Shown: positions 48,771 through 58,287 of the stretch, piece by piece
Layout: every line of letters starts with the position of its first letter
How positions within the stretch are numbered: position 1 is the first letter of the stretch
Assembly: GCA_963678055.1 (NCBI GenBank)
Contig: OY782679.1
Span: forward strand, 434,001-498,000
Length of the DNA stretch: 64,000 bases
Direction: 5' to 3'
Source: CAXXOK01 sp963678055
GTDB lineage: Bacteria > Bacillota > Clostridia > Christensenellales > Aristaeellaceae
The notes under the pieces: generated by a model
The model's database searches: none
Told to the model about the DNA's origin: nothing
What the model saw: only the letters and a program-made list of their open reading frames with translations
Position numbers and translations under genes: made by a program

Positions 48771-49370
48771 CTACAGTGCTTCAAGATGGCGTTGAAGCGC
48801 TTGTACATTCCCCTGAAATCGGTAAGCCTGCCAACCGCAGTCGATGGCGGCTTGTACGTTATCGTCTCTGTCGTCAATGAACAGACATTCTTCCGATTTT
48901 AATCCGAAACGGGATTCGAACTGCCTGTACAGGCGATGGTCGGGCTTTACGATGCCTTTCTGGCTGGAAAACAGCACGCCGTGGAAACGATCAATACGCG
49001 GGATTACATCCTGACGGCGGTGCATAAAGTGCCCGGCGTTGGATAGCAGGTATAGGTGCATATCGCGCTGCAGCAGGCCGTCGATCAGCTCCGCCATACC
49101 ATCAATAGGAAATAACACGTTTTCCGGCATGCCACGGTATAGTGTGTCCACCGCAGGGTGCAGCCTTTGCGGCAGCAGAGCCTTCACTGTTTGGGTGAAA
49201 GCATCCCCGTCCAAACCGCCCCGGTCAACTTCGGCCCATTCCGGCCCGCCGAAGTACGCATTAAATAAGACCTGTGCATCAGTTTCGTCTGCAAGTAGGG
49301 CGCGGCAGGCTTCCAGCGGGCGGAAGTGCATCAGCACATCGCCCATGTCAAACACAATATTGCGTATCAA
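48771..49370 (-). CDS. HAD-family hydrolase, subfamily IA
   Basis: The 199-residue protein starts MIRNIVFDMGDVLMHF (motif I nucleophile Asp8), has LYLLSNAGHFM (motif II), GIVKPDHRLYRQF (motif III Lys) and CLFIDDRDDNVQAAIDCGW (motif IV). Motif I is DMG rather than DxD, as in many IA members related to epoxide hydrolases and haloacid dehalogenases. Likely a small-molecule phosphatase. It is 72 bp downstream of miaA in the same direction. Confidence 0.92.
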   Translation of the reverse strand: MIRNIVFDMGDVLMHFRPLEACRALLADETDAQVLFNAYFGGPEWAEVDRGGLDGDAFTQTVKALLPQRLHPAVDTLYRGMPENVLFPIDGMAELIDGLLQRDMHLYLLSNAGHFMHRRQDVIPRIDRFHGVLFSSQKGIVKPDHRLYRQFESRFGLKSEECLFIDDRDDNVQAAIDCGWQAYRFQGNVQALQRHLEAL

Positions 49371-49442
49371 GGGTATCCTCCTGTATGCGCTGCATAGTAT
49401 GAAAGCGCTGATTTGTGGTGAAACGCTTTGGCTGTGTACGAT

Positions 49443-50342
49443 TTAATCGGCTAGAAATGCGTCAATATACCCGCAGGCTTCCGCAAACGGGTCTTTGTCC
49501 ATAGCAAGCCAATGGATGTTTGGGTCGCGCCGGAACCAGGTCATCTGCCGCTTGGCAAAGCGCTTGATGGCGCGGGATAGTTCATCCAGCATGGCGGCCT
49601 CGGTTTGGATTTCGCCCAGCAAGTACGCGCTGAGGTAGCGGTATTCAAGCCCCAGCTTGCGCAGAAACGCCGGTGAGACACCGCGATCCAGCAGCGTTCG
49701 CACCTCGGCAAGCATACCGTCTGCCATGCGGCGTTCAAGGCGCTCATCAATGCGCTGGCAAAGAATGTCACGTGGCCAGGTCACGCCCAGCTTTAATACG
49801 CGGTAGCGTGGCTGCCGCTGGCTATGGCCGGGGTCGCCCGCGTGCAGTTTTTCCAGCCTCCGCATGACGCGGTTGCGGTTGTGGGCATCCACGCCCGAAC
49901 CGGGTATCTGCGCTTCCAGCATTTGATACAGCTCCGGCGTAGAGAAGGTTTCCAGATGCTCGCGATAGGCCAGATCCGGTTTCACATCGGACAAGACATA
50001 GCCGTCGACCACCGAGTCCACATACAGCCCTGTACCGCCTGCCAGAAACGGCAGTTTACCACGGGAGAGAATATCGTCCGCGGCGGCGTAGGACATGCGC
50101 TGGAAGTCCGCCATGGAAAAGAACGCATCCGGCGGGCATATATCCAGCAGATGATGGGGCACGCCCTGCATTTCCTCCGCTGTGATTTTTCCGCTGCCCA
50201 AATCCAGCCCCTCAAACACCTGACGTGAATCCGCGGAGATGACTTCGCCGCCGTACTGCGCGGCAAGGCGAACGGACAGGCCGCTCTTACCCGAAGCGTT
50301 GGTCCCGACGATGGCGATCACTTTTGGCAATGCTGTACTCAT
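49443..50342 (-). CDS. miaA: tRNA dimethylallyltransferase
   Basis: MiaA prenylates A37 of tRNAs that read codons starting with U. The 299-residue protein has the P-loop, ISADSRQVFEGLDLGSGKIT, the GGTGLYVDSVVDG motif, RVMRRLEKLHAG and the Gly-Leu-Glu-Tyr segment GLEYRYLSAYL. The P-loop reads GTNASGKS, where most MiaA proteins have GPTASGKT. It overlaps the upstream glycosidase gene by 4 bp. Confidence 0.96.
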   Translation of the reverse strand: MSTALPKVIAIVGTNASGKSGLSVRLAAQYGGEVISADSRQVFEGLDLGSGKITAEEMQGVPHHLLDICPPDAFFSMADFQRMSYAAADDILSRGKLPFLAGGTGLYVDSVVDGYVLSDVKPDLAYREHLETFSTPELYQMLEAQIPGSGVDAHNRNRVMRRLEKLHAGDPGHSQRQPRYRVLKLGVTWPRDILCQRIDERLERRMADGMLAEVRTLLDRGVSPAFLRKLGLEYRYLSAYLLGEIQTEAAMLDELSRAIKRFAKRQMTWFRRDPNIHWLAMDKDPFAEACGYIDAFLAD

Positions 50343-52522
50343 AATTGTACTGTCACCGCTTGCAGGTCTTCGTCACGGGAGGAGGGGCCGCTCATCAGCG
50401 TGTACTCGCCAGCCTCCAGTACGCGAGTGCCGTCGCCGTGCACAGCCTTGAGGCTATCCAAATCCAGCATAAACTCCACCGTGATGATCTCGCCGGCTTT
50501 CAGCGGCACACGCGCAAAGTCGATTAGTTCTTTTACAGGTGTCATGCGCTGCCCCGCGGGGCGGCGTGCATACAGCTGCACAATTTCGGTGCCGTCGGTA
50601 TCGCCCGTGTTTTGCACATCGACCGAGACAATCCACTGGCCGTCTTCGTTTACGATCTGCGGTGCGCCGTACTGGTAGGTGGTGTAGCTTAGGCCATAGC
50701 CAAAGGCATACAGCGGCGTGGCCGGATAGTCCACATACTGTCCGCCGTGCCAGCCGGGGTAATGGTTATGGTACACAGGCAGTTGGCCCACATGGCGTGC
50801 AAAGCTGATGGGCAGCTTACCAAATGTGTTGGTTTCGCCCGTCAGTGCTTTGGCCAGCGCCAGCCCGGCGGTCTGCCCGCCGTTAAACAGCTGAATGACA
50901 GCGTCCGCATTCTCACTGACCCACGGCACGGACAGCGGTTTGCCGGAGACCAGCACCACTACCAGCGGTTTGCCGGTGGACTTCAGTAGCGTAAGCAGCG
51001 CTTGCTGATCGCCGGACAGATCCAAATCGCCACGGTCACGGAATTCGCCGTTCTGCGCTAGAAAATCGCCAACGCAGGCGACGAGTACATCCGCCCCCTT
51101 GCAGGCATCCAGCACGGCATCCGAATCAAGCGGCATAATTTCCGGCAAAATCAGGGTGTCGAGGCTGGAATAGGTATCAACTTTATGCTGGTCGAGATCG
51201 GCCAGGCTATGCAGAAAACCGCAGCCTTTTTCATAACGAATGGTCAGCCCATTCGTATCGGCACGCTGCTTGAGCCCCTGCAGCGGCGTGACGGGGACGA
51301 TTTCGTGGGTGATTGTCTTGCGCTCCCGGATGCCCGGATGCGACATATAGGTCCAATCGCCCAGCATGGCGTGAATATGATCGGCGGAGGGGCCGACGAC
51401 CGCCAGTTTTTTGTTTTGCAGCGGCAGCACGCCGCTGTTTTTCAAGAGCACAATCGCGTTTTCTTGCAGGCGTTCGTTAAGCGCCTGGTGCGCTTTCGTG
51501 TCTACGGTTTTGGGCTTTTGCTTGCCGTCAAACAGGCCCAGTTTGAACTTGACGGAGAGTATGCGGCGTACGGCCTCGTCCAAAACAGCTTCATTCAGCC
51601 GACCTTCTTTTACCAGCGCAATCAGCGCTTCGTAGGCTTCCGGCGTGGACATGAGCATATCATTGCCGGCGATGGCTGCCATGTATGTAGCATCTTTGAA
51701 AGAACCGGCATACTGTTGGCGCTTGACCAGAGAGCCGACATTATCCCAGTCGGTCACGACAAAGCCGTCAAACCCCAGCTCTTTTTTCAGCACATCGGTT
51801 AACAGCTCCTTGTGGGCGGTCATAGGAATGCCGTCAATGGGCAGGTAGGCGGTCATCATGGTGGCGCAGCCCGCCTCCACCGCCTTTTGATAGGGCGGCA
51901 AAAAGGTTTCACGTATCATGCGCAGGGTAACAGGCGTGTCTACGCTGTCGCGCCCGCCGGTTGATTCGGCATAGGCAATGTAGTGCTTGGCGCAGGCGAG
52001 TATCGCATCGTCATCAGCCAGGTTCTCACCCTGTATACCGCGGATCATCGCACTGGCCAGTTCGCCGATCAGCATGGGGGATTCGCCGAAGGTTTCGTCC
52101 ACACGCCCCCAGCGCAGGTCACGCGCCACGCATAAAAGCGGCGCGAAGGTCCAGTGCAGGCCGTCCAGCGCGACTTCCGCACCGGTGGCGCGGCCTACGG
52201 CTTCCAGCGCGTCCCTGTCCCAGCTGCATGCCATGGCCAGCGGAGATGGGAACACCGTTGCCTTGTTGTTTAGGGCATGACCGCGTACCGCATCAATGCC
52301 GAATAACACCGGAATGCCAAGGCGGTTTTCGCTGGCGATTTTCTGTAACTTGGCGGCGTGCTCGCCCAGCGTATGCAGAAAGCTGCCGACGCCCTTTTGG
52401 GCCCAGGCCTCGGCTTCCTCATCGGTAAACAGGTTGGTAGGGATCTGTATCATCTGTGCGGCTTTTTCTTCCAAAGACATGCGGGAAAGCAGGTCTTCTA
52501 TGCGGTTTGTCAGGTCGCTCAT
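50339..52522 (-). CDS. Glycoside hydrolase family 3 beta-glycosidase
   Basis: The 727-residue enzyme has the GH3 (alpha/beta)8 domain with LHWTFAPLLCVARDLRWGR, GESPMLIGELA and FDGFVVTDWDNVGSL, where the Asp of TDWD is the nucleophile. The alpha/beta sandwich (NAIVLLKNSGVLPL, VACVGDFLAQNGEFRDRGDL) and a C-terminal fibronectin-III-like domain (VQNTGDTDGTEIVQLYARRP) follow. It resembles BglX-type beta-glucosidases/xylosidases. There is no signal peptide, so it acts on imported oligosaccharides. Translation of miaA is coupled to it. Confidence 0.95.
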   Translation of the reverse strand: MSDLTNRIEDLLSRMSLEEKAAQMIQIPTNLFTDEEAEAWAQKGVGSFLHTLGEHAAKLQKIASENRLGIPVLFGIDAVRGHALNNKATVFPSPLAMACSWDRDALEAVGRATGAEVALDGLHWTFAPLLCVARDLRWGRVDETFGESPMLIGELASAMIRGIQGENLADDDAILACAKHYIAYAESTGGRDSVDTPVTLRMIRETFLPPYQKAVEAGCATMMTAYLPIDGIPMTAHKELLTDVLKKELGFDGFVVTDWDNVGSLVKRQQYAGSFKDATYMAAIAGNDMLMSTPEAYEALIALVKEGRLNEAVLDEAVRRILSVKFKLGLFDGKQKPKTVDTKAHQALNERLQENAIVLLKNSGVLPLQNKKLAVVGPSADHIHAMLGDWTYMSHPGIRERKTITHEIVPVTPLQGLKQRADTNGLTIRYEKGCGFLHSLADLDQHKVDTYSSLDTLILPEIMPLDSDAVLDACKGADVLVACVGDFLAQNGEFRDRGDLDLSGDQQALLTLLKSTGKPLVVVLVSGKPLSVPWVSENADAVIQLFNGGQTAGLALAKALTGETNTFGKLPISFARHVGQLPVYHNHYPGWHGGQYVDYPATPLYAFGYGLSYTTYQYGAPQIVNEDGQWIVSVDVQNTGDTDGTEIVQLYARRPAGQRMTPVKELIDFARVPLKAGEIITVEFMLDLDSLKAVHGDGTRVLEAGEYTLMSGPSSRDEDLQAVTVQL

Positions 52523-52716
52523 CGGCAGTCTCCTATCGTTTTATGTTTTGAGAAGGTATTCTGTACCTGACTCAAAAGTCCTGTAGCATTTATTTGCTAT
52601 TTCATGTTGTAATACTGCGATTTGCCTGTGGTGTCGCAGTGGTAGGAACATAAACTCCGTTCATTGCCCAAAAGCAACCGTTCATCGCGGCAATGCTGCT
52701 ATTGGCTGTGGTTTCG

Positions 52717-52746
52717 TTGACAAGAAAAGCGTATTACATCGACAAT
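52717..52746 (+). promoter_or_regulatory. Possible promoter for the giant surface protein
   Basis: Consensus TTGACA (52717-52722) with a weak -10, GACAAT (52741-52746), at 18-nt spacing. Confidence 0.4.
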
Positions 52747-52815
52747 GAGCCTGTTATGCTTGCAGACCGTATGGAAACAATACACTGCCCCAGGCTGCTT
52801 GATGGAGGGTCTTGG

Positions 52816-55800
52816 ATGATGAGGAACAAATCAACAATACGCTGTGCCGTCACCATGGTTGTGCTGGTGTTGTTTGCTATATGCATTGGCGGGCTGACGA
52901 CGTCCGCACTGGCGGAAATACAAACGTTGAAGGTTTTTGCAGATAAGGATATTTTTAAGGATTCGACAGGCGTACACAATGCTTGGGATAAAAAAATGTA
53001 TATTGGGCGCTTCTTATCACCATATGGTCAGTCTAGGGTTGCCATAGGGTTTAATCTGGTGGATATACCGTTTGATACCGTTCCGATTTACAGCATCAAA
53101 CTGGTAATTAACAAAGAATTTTGGTCCGGCTCGATGAATATCGTTTTCACGGAAACCGAAGACGACAACTGGGAAGATGTCATGTACGGACGCTTTCCGT
53201 CGATGACCGATCCCCAGGAGATTATTCGGACTACAATGACTTCGAATGGCTTTTATAAATCGGGGGATATTCAATCTTTTATATTCGGGAATCATACGGC
53301 GAATGATCACTACCTTAGTCTGATTATGTCATCGGATACCACGACGGAAAACGGCAGCTTTTACGCAAAGGAAGCAACCGGTAAAGGAGCTTACCTTGAA
53401 GTAAGATATGGGCTTTCGGCGGTTGACATTTCCACCACATCCGATCAAACGGAAACAGCACTGAACGGCATGCAGCTGGATCTGGAGGTTTCCGACGAGG
53501 CCTTCGCCGGAACGGAATTAACACCCGATATGTTTACCCTGGACAGCATTTCGCAGGCGGGCGGTGTTTCGATCAGCAGTGTAACCTATATCGATGCAAC
53601 GCACGCCCAGCTGACACTGGCTTACACAGGCGATGTGGACGAACACTATGACTTGGCTGTAACGGTTAGCGGAGCTGCGCTTTCGGCCGGCTTGCCGATA
53701 ACCTCTAAAACGCTGGCGATCCACGCGTACGATGAGATCACCCAAGGTGGCATGTACGACCTGGATGATTTTGGTGCGTTTCCGGATGTGAAAGTGTATA
53801 CAACAGAGCCTGTTATCTTGATGCAGACCTCAGCGGCGGCAAAGGAAAACTGCGTAATCCGTAATATGGTAGCAGGCGTTGATCTGACGCTTGCCGGTGT
53901 GAATATCAACAACGATGTCAGCGGCAGCGGGGCCGGGATCGATTTCCAGGGAACTGGCAATACCCTGAAACTAACCGGGGAGAACACAATCAAGACAGAT
54001 AGCGATCCTATACTGCGTGTAACGACCGGCACGGCGCTGACGATTGAAGGGACAGGTTCGCTGACGGCTGAAGTCGAGACGACTGCAGCGGCGATCGGTT
54101 CGGGAGGAAGCGAAAAGCTGGGGGATATTACGATCAATAGCGGCACAATTCGTGCGACTTGCATTCAGGACTATGGCGCCGGGATCGGAACCGGTATGAA
54201 TGGCTTCGGTATAGGCACGGTAACCATCAACGGCGGTACGATCACCGCGCAAGGTGGTTTGTACGGTGCCGGGATTGGCGGCGGTTATGACGGCAATATG
54301 ACAAGCGTCACGATCAACGGCGGTACGATCACCGCGCAAGGTGGTGAGTACGGTGCCGGGATTGGCAGTGGACTGTCCGGGAAAATAATCGATGTAACCA
54401 TTAGCGGCGGCACAATCACTGCCCGGGGCGGCGGTCCGGCCGGCCCTGGTATCGGGTCTGGGTATGGGGATGAGAGTAAAGTGAGTACGGTTACGATCAA
54501 CGGCGGTAGGATTACTGCCGGGTATTCAGGCGGCGGTGTGGGTATAGGTGCGGGCCCACACAGCACACTGGGTACGATCAATATCACCGGCGGTGTGATT
54601 GATGCCCGCTGGGGAGGAGAGTCGGATTCCGCGATCGGCAGTGATGCGTTTGGGATTGTAGATCGTATTTATATCAGCGGCGGATTGATTTTCGCCGATG
54701 GATATGAACTGTTTTGTGATGATATCGGCTTTGGACAGCAAAATCCACAAGAGCTGGATATGGATGTACGGATTGCAGGCAGTGCCGTGGTGTTTTTACG
54801 CAATAATAAATTGGCAGACCGGGATGACGGGATATTCGTGCCGTTTCATGATGATGAAACCATCACAAACCATCAGGCATATGGCTTTACCTTGCCGGAT
54901 GACTGGAGCGGTACGGCCTATGCATATGTGCCGTCCAGCTTTCCGGTAACGGGAGTCCATATCACGCCGGACAGCAAGCGGTTGAACCTGTCTGTCACGG
55001 AAACGTGCCAGGTGACGGCGGAAGTCGCTCCGTTTTATGCCGATAACACAAGCTATACATATAGCAGTTCCAATACAGGCGTAGCTACGGTGAATGCAAG
55101 TGGACTTGTTACGCCTGTGCATCCCGGTACGGCGACGATCACCGTTAAAACTGATGATGGTGGCTTTACCGATACCTGCACCGTAACGGTGCATATCGGC
55201 CTGTCTGGCATCAGCCTTGCGCAGCAGCAGGCGACGCTGTATCTGGACGCGGCAACGGCCGGGGCGGATAGCGTCACGCTGACGCCTACGTTTACCCCGC
55301 AAGACGCGCAAGATAAAACCATATTCTATCAAAGCGCCGACACTGGCATCGCTACGGTCGATACCAGCGGAACGGTTACAGCGGTCAGCGCGGGTACGGT
55401 GACCATTACCGCCATGGCAAACGACGGCGGGCATACCGCTACCTGCCTGGTTACGGTCAACCAACACGCTACGGGTGTTTCTGTAACGCCGGATACGGCT
55501 ACGCTGGTCCTGGGTGACGATAATCCCGCAAACAATACGACCCAGCTCTCTGCGGTATTCACGCCGTCGGATACTTCCGATCAGACAGTAACATGGGAAA
55601 CCTTGAGTCCCGGTATTATCACCGTAGACGACAGCGGCCTGGTCACCGCGCAATCGGTGGGCAGCGCAAGGGTCAAATTGACCACGCAGGACGGTGGCTT
55701 TACGGCGGAGGCGTTGATTACAGTAGATCAAAGTGCAACCAATGTATCACTCGATGTACACGAGGCCATACTCGTGCTGGGTACTGGCGAGCCTGCCGAT

Positions 55801-58206
55801 GCAGCGATAACGCTGAATGCAATCATTGAGCCGCCGGATGCTACGGAAGTGGGGCTTGTGTGGACAAGCGATAACACCCTCGTTGCCACGGTGGACTCGG
55901 CTGGAGCCGTCACAGGGGTGGATCTAGGCACGGCGAATGTCAAGGTAACGACCGCCAACGGCCTGCACAGCGACAGCTGTGAAGTGAAGGTCTATCAGGC
56001 GGCGACCGGCATTGCTGTAGCGCCTACGGCCACTACGCTTACGCTGGGCGATGCTTCGACCGTAAACGATACGGTAACCCTGCTGGCAACTGTGGAGCCT
56101 GCGACTGCTTACCAGCAGGTAACCTGGCACAGCGACAAGCCGGACGTTGCCTCGGTGGACGCTGACGGTCTTGTAACAGCTCATAAAGCGGGCGATGCAG
56201 TATTTACGGCCACAAGCGTGCAAGGCGACTTTTCGGCCTCGTGTACGGTGCAGGTGGTCCAGACAGTGACCTCGCTCATTTTGTCCCAAACATCGGCTGT
56301 GCTGGTGCTGGATGACGACGACCCCACAAACGATACCCTCACGCTGGGCGTGACCGTCAGCCCGGAGAACGCCAGTAATAAGGATGTCAAATTTGAGAGC
56401 ACGAACGCGGCTGTCGCCTCGGTGGATAGTCACGGCGTGATCACTGCCCATAAGGCCGGCGCTACGACAATCCAGGTAGAAGCCTTAAGCGGCGTGGGCA
56501 CGGCCGCATGCGATATCACGGTGGAGCAGCGGGTCACGGGCGTATCGCTGGCGCTTTCGTCCGCCACGCTTACGCTGGGCGATGCGGATACCACCAACGA
56601 TACGGTGAGCCTGACAGCGACCATATCACCTGCCGACGCAAACAATCAGGCCGTAACGTATACTAGCTCCGATCCGGCAGTTGCCTCGGTGGATGCAAGC
56701 GGGATTGTAACGGCTGTTAGCGCGGGCAGTACAACGATTACCGTAACAACGGTTGACGGCGGCTATACGGCGGTTTGCACGGTCACGGTGCAACAGCATG
56801 TTACCGGGCTTTCGGTGTCGCCATCCTCCGCGCTGTTGGTGATGGGCGACGAGGATAGGGAAAACGATACGGTATCCCTGACGGCAAGTATTATTCCCGC
56901 GAACGCCGACAATCAGGCGATTGTCTGGACAAGCGATACCCCGGCAGTCGCTACGGTGGACACTGCCGGTGTGGTGACGGCGGTGAGTAAAGGCAAGGCG
57001 ATCATTACGGCCACCACAGCCGATGGTGGCTTTACAGCCGCATGCGATATCACGGTGGAACAGCGGGTCACGGGTGTAGCGCTGGCGCCTTCGTCCGCCA
57101 CGCTGGTGCTGGATGATGCGGATACCACCAACGATACGGTGAGCCTGACGGCGACCGTATCGCCCGCCGACGCAAACAATCAGGGTGTAACGTATACTAG
57201 CTCCGATCCGGCGGTTGCTTCGGTGAATGCAAGCGGGACTGTAACGGCTGTAAGCGCGGGCAGTACAACGGTTACCGTAACAACTGATGACGGCGGCTAT
57301 ACGGCGGTTTGTATGGTCACGGTGCAACAGCATGTTACCGGGCTTTCGGTGTCGCCATCCTCTGCGCTGCTGGTGATGGGCGACGAGGACACGGAAAACG
57401 ATACGGTATCCCTGACGGCCACCGTGCTGCCGGATACGGCCGATGATCAAAGCGTAACGTTTACCAGCTCGGACGAAACCATCGCCACGGTGGATGCGAC
57501 AGGGTTGGTAACAGCACACAAGAAAGGCATTGCTACCATCACCGCTACTGCAGCAAATGGCGGATGGACAGCGACCTGTGATATCACGGTGGAACGGCGG
57601 CTGATGCTGCAAACGGGCGGACGCAGCGGTAAGGTATGCCTGGGACGCTCCATTACGATTGTTCCCAGCCTCGGCGGTGGCACCTGGACGTATGATCCGG
57701 CGTTTGTTTCCTTGCAGGGCAACACCTTCACACCGCTAAGGGCAGGCACGACCGTGGTGACCTATTCGCTGAACAAAAAGAAAAAAGGCGATACGCTGCT
57801 GCAGAGCATCCTCGCGCTTTTGTTCAGCTCCGCTTCGGCGGAGAATGTGGAGTCGGTCAGCTTCACCATCACCACCGAAGCGCTCACGTTAACATCGTCT
57901 CTTTCCGGCGGGACGGCGGATCTCCATGCGTCGTTCACCCTGATGCCGAACTTTGCGGGTGGATCATGGAGTTTTGATTCCAACATACTCGAGCGAAACG
58001 GCAATACCTTCACTACCAAAACCACGGCGAAAACAACCGTTACCTATACGTATCAGGGAGAAACAGCCACCTATACGCTGGATGTGATCAATCTGTCGCC
58101 GCAGACGGGCGACGAGAGGCCGCCTCTGCTATGGTACATGCTGCTGGCCGGGCTGGCAGCGTGGGGCGGGCTATATCTGCGCAGACTGCGGAAGCGGCAT
58201 ACGTAA
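52816..58206 (+). CDS. Giant wall-anchored adhesin with ten BIG2-type Ig-like domains
   Basis: The 1796-residue protein starts at ATG 52816 (MMRNKSTIRCAVTMVVLVLF), 7-8 nt after GGAGGG; earlier in-frame starts would bury the signal peptide. After export come a DNRLRE-like N-terminal module (about 35-200), a beta-rich region, and a glycine-rich beta-helix-like stretch (about 400-620) with repeats of TINGGTITAQGG and GAGIGSG. Ten BIG2-like domains of about 88 residues follow (about 710-1595; pattern VTGVSLAPSSATLTLGD...VASVDASGIVTAVSAG), then two small modules. The end is SPQTGD, a TM helix and RRLRKRH, a sortase signal. A LytTR system follows. Confidence 0.87.
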   Translation: MMRNKSTIRCAVTMVVLVLFAICIGGLTTSALAEIQTLKVFADKDIFKDSTGVHNAWDKKMYIGRFLSPYGQSRVAIGFNLVDIPFDTVPIYSIKLVINKEFWSGSMNIVFTETEDDNWEDVMYGRFPSMTDPQEIIRTTMTSNGFYKSGDIQSFIFGNHTANDHYLSLIMSSDTTTENGSFYAKEATGKGAYLEVRYGLSAVDISTTSDQTETALNGMQLDLEVSDEAFAGTELTPDMFTLDSISQAGGVSISSVTYIDATHAQLTLAYTGDVDEHYDLAVTVSGAALSAGLPITSKTLAIHAYDEITQGGMYDLDDFGAFPDVKVYTTEPVILMQTSAAAKENCVIRNMVAGVDLTLAGVNINNDVSGSGAGIDFQGTGNTLKLTGENTIKTDSDPILRVTTGTALTIEGTGSLTAEVETTAAAIGSGGSEKLGDITINSGTIRATCIQDYGAGIGTGMNGFGIGTVTINGGTITAQGGLYGAGIGGGYDGNMTSVTINGGTITAQGGEYGAGIGSGLSGKIIDVTISGGTITARGGGPAGPGIGSGYGDESKVSTVTINGGRITAGYSGGGVGIGAGPHSTLGTINITGGVIDARWGGESDSAIGSDAFGIVDRIYISGGLIFADGYELFCDDIGFGQQNPQELDMDVRIAGSAVVFLRNNKLADRDDGIFVPFHDDETITNHQAYGFTLPDDWSGTAYAYVPSSFPVTGVHITPDSKRLNLSVTETCQVTAEVAPFYADNTSYTYSSSNTGVATVNASGLVTPVHPGTATITVKTDDGGFTDTCTVTVHIGLSGISLAQQQATLYLDAATAGADSVTLTPTFTPQDAQDKTIFYQSADTGIATVDTSGTVTAVSAGTVTITAMANDGGHTATCLVTVNQHATGVSVTPDTATLVLGDDNPANNTTQLSAVFTPSDTSDQTVTWETLSPGIITVDDSGLVTAQSVGSARVKLTTQDGGFTAEALITVDQSATNVSLDVHEAILVLGTGEPADAAITLNAIIEPPDATEVGLVWTSDNTLVATVDSAGAVTGVDLGTANVKVTTANGLHSDSCEVKVYQAATGIAVAPTATTLTLGDASTVNDTVTLLATVEPATAYQQVTWHSDKPDVASVDADGLVTAHKAGDAVFTATSVQGDFSASCTVQVVQTVTSLILSQTSAVLVLDDDDPTNDTLTLGVTVSPENASNKDVKFESTNAAVASVDSHGVITAHKAGATTIQVEALSGVGTAACDITVEQRVTGVSLALSSATLTLGDADTTNDTVSLTATISPADANNQAVTYTSSDPAVASVDASGIVTAVSAGSTTITVTTVDGGYTAVCTVTVQQHVTGLSVSPSSALLVMGDEDRENDTVSLTASIIPANADNQAIVWTSDTPAVATVDTAGVVTAVSKGKAIITATTADGGFTAACDITVEQRVTGVALAPSSATLVLDDADTTNDTVSLTATVSPADANNQGVTYTSSDPAVASVNASGTVTAVSAGSTTVTVTTDDGGYTAVCMVTVQQHVTGLSVSPSSALLVMGDEDTENDTVSLTATVLPDTADDQSVTFTSSDETIATVDATGLVTAHKKGIATITATAANGGWTATCDITVERRLMLQTGGRSGKVCLGRSITIVPSLGGGTWTYDPAFVSLQGNTFTPLRAGTTVVTYSLNKKKKGDTLLQSILALLFSSASAENVESVSFTITTEALTLTSSLSGGTADLHASFTLMPNFAGGSWSFDSNILERNGNTFTTKTTAKTTVTYTYQGETATYTLDVINLSPQTGDERPPLLWYMLLAGLAAWGGLYLRRLRKRHT
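56533..57600 (+). repeat. Tandem 534-bp duplication of a two-domain BIG2 unit
   Basis: Units 56533-57066 and 57067-57600 each encode two BIG2-type domains (178 residues) and are nearly identical at the DNA level. The reading frame is kept. Confidence 0.85.
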
Positions 58207-58228
58207 ATCGCCAATGGCAGCAGCGGTA

Positions 58229-58237
58229 TGTTATAAT
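58229..58237 (+). promoter_or_regulatory. Extended -10 promoter for the LytTR two-component system
   Basis: TGTTATAAT (TATAAT at 58232-58237); no good -35 is seen. Confidence 0.5.
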
Positions 58238-58287
58238 ACCGTATAGATAAGGTAGGTAGCGCGCGCCGCCTGCGGAAAGAGAGATCT

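Noticed and set aside
54796..57612. Minus-strand open frames of more than 300 codons
   Set aside because: They are antisense to the repetitive BIG2 region and simply reflect the repeats.
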